From: CAYUTA01 sp964447605
GTDB taxonomy: Bacteria > Bacillota > Clostridia > Christensenellales > CAG-138
Assembly: GCA_964447605.1 (NCBI GenBank)
Contig: CAYUTA010000080.1
Coordinates: 1 to 9,341, forward strand
Length of the DNA stretch: 9,341 nt
Direction of reading: 5' to 3'
The notes under the pieces were generated by a model, which was given only the letters and a program-made list of their open reading frames with translations, did not search any database and had not been told where the DNA came from. Within the stretch, counting starts at the first letter, position 1; every line of letters starts with the position of its first letter. This document shows positions 4,529-9,341 of this stretch, in pieces. The translations under genes and the position numbers were made by a program.

Positions 4529-5782
4529 TCAGATATCCGCCGGACTGACGGCGCAGTCAAGCCGGAATATCGGGTTGAGCCCCTGACAGTTCTCTGTAAA
4601 AGCTTTTTGAATTTCTTCCGCACGTGCATACGCCTGCGCCATAGCCGTGTCCCATAGCAGCGCGAGCATCTGCATCGTGCCACAGCGGGTAAACAGGTCG
4701 CCGGGGCCAAGCGTTTGACTTAACGCGCGGTGCAGCGCCTGCATGAGTATGTCAGACCGGCCGCTGCGCTCCGGAAGATTGCCTTGGCAATCAAGCACCG
4801 TGCACATCAGCAGGCAAGCGCCGGTCTTTTCGCGCAGCATGATGCGCCGCAACACCCGATAGCTATCCACAAAGCCCGGATAGCTGCATGCATATGCGCC
4901 GCCGTGCTCCCGCCTTGTTTCATTGAGCGCTCCCAATATATCCGTATCGTCTGCGGTAACCGGAGGGCCCGCAAACCGTTCGACCATGTCGCGCACACCG
5001 CTGGCCAGGCGTCCCGCCGCCTGTGCGCCAAGCTTGTCGGTAAATCGCTGCGCCGCGGCCAGATATTCTGAAAACGCCTGTTGATACGCGCCTTTGAGCA
5101 GCAGGCTTTCAATGCAGCTTAAAATCCAGCGTTCGTCAAACGGCTGTGCGGTCAGGACGCTTCTGCTCAACATATACGCAGCGTCAAACGTCCCCTGCCG
5201 ATGGTAAAGCGCGGTGAGCTGGCGCGCCATGTCGTCAAACATGCCATGCAGCCGCGCGTTTTCCCACTCTATCCAAGGCTGCATGCCAAGCTGCGGCAGC
5301 AACTCGCCGCCATAAGCGCCGCAGGCTGCCTGCAAAAGCCGGATGCGCCGCTTGCCGCGCGCATGCCCCGCCTCCTGTACCGCGCGCTCAAACGCCGAAA
5401 CGTCGCTTTCGACCGGAATCCGGTCGGTAAAGCGATAGCGTCCGGCCTCATATTCAATGTGAAGGCTGCCCGGAAGTCCACAGCCGGCAAGCTTTTGCCG
5501 CAGGCGGAACAGCAGCGCCTTTAGGCAGTTGGCCGCATCCGCTCCACTTTCCGGATACAGCCTGTCCATCAGCATCTGGCGGGAAACTCCGGCCGCGCCG
5601 TTATACAGCAGCGCAACCAGCAGCTGCATGGCCTTCCCGGTGTAGCTCCGCGCCAGGCGCAGGGCATTTCCGCCATAGCGAACCGAAAACGTCCCCATAA
5701 ATTGCACAAACAATGGTTTCTCGTCCGCGCCATGCTGCGACGCGCCGTCTTTATCCCCGTTTTTCTGTCGGTACCCGCTCAA
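4529..5782 (-). CDS. BTAD-type (SARP-like) transcriptional regulator with degenerate GGDEF-like C-terminus
   Basis: Three parts are visible. Residues about 24-121 form a winged helix of the Trans_reg_C/SARP type: LFVQFMGTFSVRYGG, then GKAMQLLVALLYN, LMDRLYPE, LRQKL and YEAGRYRF. Residues about 127-266 are a helical bacterial transcriptional activator domain with tetratricopeptide-like helices (FERAVQEAG, YGGELLPQL, WIEWENARLHGMF). Residues about 301-417 look like a GGDEF or cyclase fold without its signature: DLFTRCGTMQMLALL stands where R-x-GG-D-E-F is expected, so no cyclase activity is predicted. The start is uncertain. TTG at 5782 overlaps the ytxC stop as TTGA and would be translationally coupled; TTG at 5713 is an alternative. 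ATG at 5698 would cut the first strand of the DNA-binding domain. The target genes are unknown. Confidence 0.82.
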   Translation of the reverse strand: MSGYRQKNGDKDGASQHGADEKPLFVQFMGTFSVRYGGNALRLARSYTGKAMQLLVALLYNGAAGVSRQMLMDRLYPESGADAANCLKALLFRLRQKLAGCGLPGSLHIEYEAGRYRFTDRIPVESDVSAFERAVQEAGHARGKRRIRLLQAACGAYGGELLPQLGMQPWIEWENARLHGMFDDMARQLTALYHRQGTFDAAYMLSRSVLTAQPFDERWILSCIESLLLKGAYQQAFSEYLAAAQRFTDKLGAQAAGRLASGVRDMVERFAGPPVTADDTDILGALNETRREHGGAYACSYPGFVDSYRVLRRIMLREKTGACLLMCTVLDCQGNLPERSGRSDILMQALHRALSQTLGPGDLFTRCGTMQMLALLWDTAMAQAYARAEEIQKAFTENCQGLNPIFRLDCAVSPADI

Positions 5783-6510
5783 CGAAATACGCGCACACGC
5801 CCTGCAAACACGCTGCGTATGGCTTCGGTCAGGCTCTTGCCCGCACCGCCAGAAAGATCGTATACGGTCAAAAACGTCGGCGACATACCGATGAGCAGGC
5901 TTACAATTCCCTCGTCGGAGCAGTCCATGTATTCGATGCGCGCATCGGAATCGTCTGTCAGCGTACAGCTTCCATCCGGGTTGATGCACAGCGAAAGCTC
6001 CCCGATGCGCGGCTGCTGCATCTGGACCAGCGCGCTAAGCGCTCCCATCAGCTCCGCATACTCGCTGCGCAATATCTGCTCCTGCGCGGTCCGCTCCACA
6101 CCCTCCTGCCATTCCCGCAGGCAGTCGCGCATGCGAAATTGCAGGTATCCCTCCAGATTCAGCGTGCGTTCATGCCTGAGATATTCGCAAAGGCCCTCCA
6201 AAACACGCTGCGGCCGTTCGTTCTCGCGCGCCCATTGCAGCGTGCCGGTGAGCACCGCCTGCTTTTGCGTCAGTTCCAGCGGCAGTGCGTCGGTATAATG
6301 CGCCAACTCAAAATACTGTAAATCGCGGCAAAGGAGCATGGTCAGCGCTTCGGCTAGACGATGAATGTCCGACTCGTTATACAGCGTCACCGTTACCCGG
6401 TCCGGAGATTCTGCCACCGCGCACATACATTCGCTCTGGTTCAGCCGCCTTTTGAGCAGCTTTCCGATATCTGCGTCATATTTTTGGGTTTCGATGGCAT
6501 AATGGATCAT
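5779..6510 (-). CDS. ytxC: YtxC-family sporulation-associated protein
   Basis: The C-terminal half carries the family pattern: LNLEGYLQFRMRDCLREW, then EYAELMGALSALVQMQQP, a short strand segment around LCINPDGSCTLTDD, then DEGIVSLLIGMSPTFLTVYD and a final AIRSVFAGRVRVF. YtxC proteins (about 280 residues) occur in spore-forming Firmicutes and are annotated as putative sporulation proteins; the biochemical role is not known. The N-terminal half (IHYAIETQKYDADIGKLL) is more divergent. ATG at 6510 is preferred over the upstream ATG at 6558, which has no ribosome binding site; GGGAG lies 11 bases before 6510, which is rather far. The stop overlaps the BTAD regulator start by four bases, so the two are probably one operon. 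The link to the regulator is unusual to me. Confidence 0.78.
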   Translation of the reverse strand: MIHYAIETQKYDADIGKLLKRRLNQSECMCAVAESPDRVTVTLYNESDIHRLAEALTMLLCRDLQYFELAHYTDALPLELTQKQAVLTGTLQWARENERPQRVLEGLCEYLRHERTLNLEGYLQFRMRDCLREWQEGVERTAQEQILRSEYAELMGALSALVQMQQPRIGELSLCINPDGSCTLTDDSDARIEYMDCSDEGIVSLLIGMSPTFLTVYDLSGGAGKSLTEAIRSVFAGRVRVFR

Positions 6511-6734
6511 GCTGCTGAGCACTCCCGTTTCATTATCATATTCGGCTACGGCCTGCATTGCGCGACCATGCTAACATCTTATGCAGCAATCGCGCGATTT
6601 GGTATTGCGCATTGCAATTCATCCGCAGCAACGCAAGAATAGTATCTCCTGCATGCGCCGTCGTGCGACATGGAATGATAAGGGAATCCTGCCAGAAAAA
6701 TCAGAGCCATAATTGTGACGAAATGTAACACAAA

Positions 6735-6764
6735 ATTATCATATCCCCATGATTGTTTGTTCAA
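6735..6764 (-). promoter_or_regulatory. Putative ytxC operon promoter
   Basis: On the minus strand TTGAAC (6764-6759) and GATAAT (6740-6735) are 18 bases apart, a fair sigma-A match. The expected start near 6728 leaves a long leader. A sporulation sigma factor motif was looked for and not recognised. Confidence 0.45.
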
Positions 6765-6780
6765 ACTCCTTTTGTATACT
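6753..6780 (+). promoter_or_regulatory. Putative promoter of the htrA-like gene
   Basis: TTGTTT (6753-6758) and TATACT (6775-6780) are 16 bases apart. The expected start near 6787 gives a leader of about 88 bases. It overlaps the leftward promoter on the other strand, so the two may compete. Confidence 0.5.
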
Positions 6781-6874
6781 TGCAGCGTCGAAAGCGGTGA
6801 ACGCCAAAGCAGGCGGACGGCTCACGGCTTATAATGAAGATAAAAAAACGCAATCGATGAAAGGACGGATCGAT

Positions 6875-8203
6875 ATGGATCAATATAACGATTGGTATCA
6901 ACGATATCAGACGCCGATTCCCCAGCACCCCGGCCATAACGGCGGGCAGCCGCGCGCCTCCGGACAGCGCAGGGGCGTGCGCGTTTCAACGCTGATTGTT
7001 TGCATGCTGGTTGTGATGCTGCTGGGCGGCGCGCTCGGCGGATTCTTTGCAAAAGGCTATGTTGACAGGCGCCTGTCGGCCATCACGGGCAATGCGCAAA
7101 ATGCCACGGCCTCCGCACCTGCGCAGCAGCAGGTGGATCAGGCGAACCGGAATGAAACGGTCGCCACGCCTTCTGCGAGCGTCGCCCTGCAAGGCGGTGC
7201 GGCGGGCGCCTATACCAAGGCGCAGGTAATCGAGCTTTGTGCGCCCGCGGTCGTGGGCATCGATACCTCCTATGAAATCAGCGGCGGCGGTTACGGCTTT
7301 TCTTTCGGCAACGGCTCCGGCATGACCACGGGCAGCGGCAGCGGCATCATTCTCACCAGCGACGGATACATTGTCACCTGTGCGCACGTGGTGGAGGGCG
7401 CAAGCAGCGTAACCGTGATTCTCAACGACGACACCGAGCACGCGGCGACACTGGTCGGTACCGACGCGCGCAACGACCTCGCCGTCATCAAGATTGAAGC
7501 GACCGGCCTGACTCCCGCCACGCTTGGCGACAGCGACATGTTGACCGTCGGCGAGGATGCGGTCGCCATCGGCAACCCGCTCGGCGAACTGCGCGGAACC
7601 GCAACAGGCGGCATCATCAGCGCGCTGGGCCGCAATGTGACCGTTGAAAACATGGACATGACGCTTATTCAGACCGACGCGGCCATCAGCCCGGGCAATT
7701 CCGGCGGCGGCCTGTTCAACAGCAGCGGCTCGCTCATCGGCATCATCAACGCCAAGGCCAGCAGCAGCAACAGCGAGGGTCTGGGGTTCGCCATCCCGGT
7801 GAACAGCGTGAAGCAGGCCATTGCCGATTTGATGGATCACGGCTATGTGCGCGGCCGGGCATACCTCGGCGTATATACGCAGAATGTGACCCTGTCCTCC
7901 GGGCAAAACGGCTGGGGAGACAACAGCTTTTTCGGTTTCTCGTTTGGCAGCGGCGGCACGGTTTGCGTACAGGTTGCCCAGCTGGTGAAGGGCGGCGCCG
8001 CCGAGCAGGCCGGCATTGAGGTCGGCGATCTGATCCTCAGGGTGGATGATAAGGAAATTTCGTCCAACGGGACGCTTTCAGCCGTCATCAATGCATACAA
8101 CGCCGGCGATACGGCAACACTAACCTTGCAGCGGGATGGTGAACAGATGACCGTCACCGTTGCATTCGGGGAGTATATCCCCAGCAGCAACAGCAATGAC
8201 TGA
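6875..8203 (+). CDS. HtrA/DegP-like membrane-anchored serine protease (S1C) with PDZ domain
   Basis: This trypsin-like protease would degrade or refold misfolded proteins outside the cell membrane. The 442 residues show a short cytoplasmic N-terminus rich in Tyr, Gln and Pro, one membrane segment at about 38-58 (VSTLIVCMLVVMLLGGALGG), a low-complexity Ala/Gln/Thr linker to about 110, the protease domain (about 113-320), and one PDZ domain (about 328-432) with AGIEVGDLILRVDDKEI. The catalytic triad is complete: His171 in TCAHVVEG, Asp201 in DARNDLAVIKI, Ser276 in SPGNSGGGLFN. The sequence is somewhat Gly/Ser-rich near 135-155 (the loop before the first strand). ATG at 6875 is preferred over the first ATG of the open frame at 6749, which lies within the promoter; AAAGGA stands nine bases before 6875. 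It is divergent from the ytxC operon and appears to be a single-gene unit. Confidence 0.94.
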   Translation: MDQYNDWYQRYQTPIPQHPGHNGGQPRASGQRRGVRVSTLIVCMLVVMLLGGALGGFFAKGYVDRRLSAITGNAQNATASAPAQQQVDQANRNETVATPSASVALQGGAAGAYTKAQVIELCAPAVVGIDTSYEISGGGYGFSFGNGSGMTTGSGSGIILTSDGYIVTCAHVVEGASSVTVILNDDTEHAATLVGTDARNDLAVIKIEATGLTPATLGDSDMLTVGEDAVAIGNPLGELRGTATGGIISALGRNVTVENMDMTLIQTDAAISPGNSGGGLFNSSGSLIGIINAKASSSNSEGLGFAIPVNSVKQAIADLMDHGYVRGRAYLGVYTQNVTLSSGQNGWGDNSFFGFSFGSGGTVCVQVAQLVKGGAAEQAGIEVGDLILRVDDKEISSNGTLSAVINAYNAGDTATLTLQRDGEQMTVTVAFGEYIPSSNSND

Positions 8204-8585
8204 TGAGACGGTCATTCCGCCAAATGGCGATTGACATACACCCAACCATCCTTGGTTGCAAGTGCCGCCCATCCCCCCCCGGGCGGCATTTGCATGCCCG
8301 GGGATGCAAATGGATCATGAAAACAAATTCGCTTTTATTCCCCTTCCCTTGCCGCTTGCGTCCAAAATCACGCCGCTTTTCCACATATTTTTCTTTTATT
8401 CACAAGCCGGCGGCGCACCCGGGCGAAGGCCTGCATGTCGAAGATGTCGAAGATGTCTATGATAAAATTAAGTCCGGCGTCTTCCAGAAAGCTTAGAAAA
8501 GCACTGCACGGGCCTGGCATGATGCCGTATCCGCGGAGGTATTATTGACCGAAGCGCCCCCGTAAAGCCTCCAACGGCGTAAATT
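8204..8585. other. Region downstream of the protease gene: hairpins, no convincing gene
   Basis: A frame at 8203-8496 (possible internal start at 8317) ends GEGLHVEDVEDVYDKIKSG, which reads like protein, but it lacks a ribosome binding site, runs through the hairpins and resembles no family I know. It could be a gene remnant. GTCGAAGAT occurs twice in tandem near 8438-8455. The rest looks non-coding. Confidence 0.5.
8257..8312 (+). other. Mutually exclusive hairpins downstream of the protease gene
   Basis: TGCAAGTGCCGCCC (8257-8270) pairs with GGGCGGCATTTGCA (8281-8294), 13 of 14 positions plus one G-U, around an eight-C loop. CATTTGCAT (8287-8295) also pairs perfectly with ATGCAAATG (8304-8312). 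The two stems share 8287-8294, so only one can form at a time. No T-run follows either. Confidence 0.6.
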
Positions 8586-8624
8586 AAAAATGGACGGGAT
8601 ACCGGCGTTTCCCCATCCATTTTT
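8586..8624. terminator. Bidirectional intrinsic terminator between convergent genes
   Basis: AAAAATGGA (8586-8594) and TCCATTTTT (8616-8624) pair perfectly, with an inner GGGA/TCCC extension, giving a T-run at the end of the stem in both directions. It can serve the protease gene from the left and the VanW-family gene, whose stop is at 8754, from the right. Confidence 0.8.
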
Positions 8625-8753
8625 GCAGTGTCCTCCGCTGAGAAGCGTTTGGCTGTCCGGGCGGACGCACGCTTTAGATGCATCAAATACGCTGCGGGCC
8701 CGCCCGCCTCTGCACCAGCCGCTGAAATACAGGCCGCCGACACGGACCGTACA
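8625..8753. other. 3' untranslated stretch of the VanW-family gene
   Basis: GC-rich and without a credible gene. It contains a perfect 10-base palindrome GCGGGCCCGC (8694-8703) and the small hairpin GTCC-GGGC-GGAC, of unknown importance. Confidence 0.5.
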
Positions 8754-9341
8754 TTACGGCATATCCTCGAAATTGGGCGCGGCCGTAGGCGTGGGGGTGG
8801 GCGTCACATTTGGCGTGGCCGAAGGAACCGACGTTGGCGTGGGCATGGTTCCGACGCGCATTTTGAGCGGATTGCCCTCGTAATCGTCCATATACATCAG
8901 CTCCGAAGAAACCACCTTCCCATTCTTGCAGCGTTCGATATACACGTTGATCTTATAGCCGCTGCGGGCCTCGGCGGTAATGACCTCCTCGCCGATATAC
9001 ATTTTGCGGTTTTCCGTAATCACGGGCTCCCCCGGCAGCGTTTCTTCCAGCTGCTCGGTGCGGGTCTGATAGGTTACGCCCTCGGGCAGCGCCTCCCCGT
9101 ATATCAGCACGTTAACGTCCTTTTTCCGGCTGGACGAGCGCTTGTTCCTAGTCGTATAGGAAAAGATATACAACGGGTAGTCCGACACGTTCTTGAACCG
9201 GAAATCAATGTGGTTGGTATCCACGGTCGCGTCCAGACCCTTGTCCACATAGGACGAGGGGATGGAATGCTTGCGCCGTTCGACGATCTTGAGGGACGAA
9301 TAGCACTCCAGCAACGCGTTATACAGCGTCGTGCTGACCTG
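8754..9341 (-). CDS. VanW-family protein, C-terminal part (5' end off the window)
   Basis: The visible 195 residues begin at the window edge with QVSTTLYNALLECYSSLKIV, the VanW core motif, and go on with the family pattern KHSIPSSYVDKGLDATVD, then FRFKNVSDYPLYIFSY. A following segment (about 100-165) with EVITAEARSGYKINVYIE and MRVGT resembles the end of VanW proteins that carry a G5-type module. The C-terminal about 30 residues are a Pro/Thr/Ser/Ala-rich tail (TPTPTPTAAPNFEDMP), suggestive of a flexible, cell-surface region. VanW proteins of Firmicutes are usually anchored by an N-terminal membrane helix and act in the envelope; their activity is not established, and resistance to vancomycin should not be inferred. 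The open frame continues beyond 9341. The gene converges on the protease gene across a shared terminator. Confidence 0.9.
   Translation of the reverse strand, partial: QVSTTLYNALLECYSSLKIVERRKHSIPSSYVDKGLDATVDTNHIDFRFKNVSDYPLYIFSYTTRNKRSSSRKKDVNVLIYGEALPEGVTYQTRTEQLEETLPGEPVITENRKMYIGEEVITAEARSGYKINVYIERCKNGKVVSSELMYMDDYEGNPLKMRVGTMPTPTSVPSATPNVTPTPTPTAAPNFEDMP

Larger units (their letters stand above)
6511..6874. other. Divergent promoter region and leaders of ytxC and the htrA-like gene
   Basis: No convincing gene is seen. The centre is AT-rich and holds overlapping divergent promoters. The leftward leader to ytxC is about 220 bases and contains a perfect 12-base palindrome AATCGCGCGATT (6588-6599), a possible operator. 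A minus-strand frame at 6764-6579 starts with TTG one base from AAAGGAG, too close for translation, and resembles nothing known. Confidence 0.55.

Noticed and set aside
5713..6321. Plus-strand frame of 202 codons opposite ytxC
   Set aside because: It has no ribosome binding site or family motifs, and the opposite strand has a clear YtxC-type protein.
6579..6764. Minus-strand frame with a hydrophobic start (VTIMALIFLAGF)
   Set aside because: TTG start is one base from the Shine-Dalgarno, it lies in the promoter region, and the C-terminal half looks random.
6986..7906. Long minus-strand frame (306 codons) opposite the protease gene
   Set aside because: It is opposite an unmistakable protease with an intact catalytic triad; the length follows from GC-rich codon use and no family resemblance is seen.
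8203..8496. Plus-strand frame of 97 codons after the protease gene
   Set aside because: It starts at the last base of the protease stop codon, without its own ribosome binding site, and crosses GC-rich hairpins. Only its last 20 residues look protein-like, so it is noted as a possible remnant.

Overview
The window looks like a chromosomal segment of an endospore-forming Firmicute, probably a GC-rich anaerobic member of the Clostridia. The evidence is a CotJC-type manganese catalase, a YtxC-family sporulation protein, an HtrA-like membrane serine protease, a VanW-family protein and Shine-Dalgarno sites of the AGGAGG type. The genus cannot be told from the sequence.

Positions 1 to about 3,780 are the right end of a prophage or related integrative element that continues to the left. 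From its switch region (1236-1396) four genes run leftwards: a Cro/XRE-like regulator with a TTG start, a 59-residue protein, a zinc-ribbon protein and a phage-type protein whose C-terminus is an 8-residue tandem repeat (cut by the window edge). In the other direction lie an XRE-type repressor and a large serine recombinase, the likely integrase. Consensus-like divergent promoters and palindromes lie between the two arms. A leftward promoter, a strong ribosome binding site, a 77-codon reading frame and a textbook intrinsic terminator together suggest an antisense unit crossing the 3' half of the repressor gene.

The integrase stop codon is only 28 bases from a reading frame that aligns with the C-terminal two thirds of CotJC. 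Its first retained codon encodes the second manganese-ligand glutamate, and the preceding codons are foreign. The element therefore appears to have integrated inside a spore-coat catalase gene. The missing 5' part should lie at the other end of the element, beyond this window. This is the arrangement of skin (in sigK) and SP-beta (in spsM) in Bacillus subtilis, where the element is excised during sporulation and the gene is rebuilt. It is the most interesting feature here.

The rest is host DNA. A leftward pair, ytxC followed by a BTAD-type (SARP-like) regulator with a degenerate GGDEF-like C-terminus, overlaps by four bases (TTGA). Divergent from it is an HtrA/DegP-type protease with one membrane anchor and one PDZ domain. 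A long non-coding stretch with alternative hairpins and a bidirectional terminator separates the protease from a convergent, partial VanW-family gene at the right edge.
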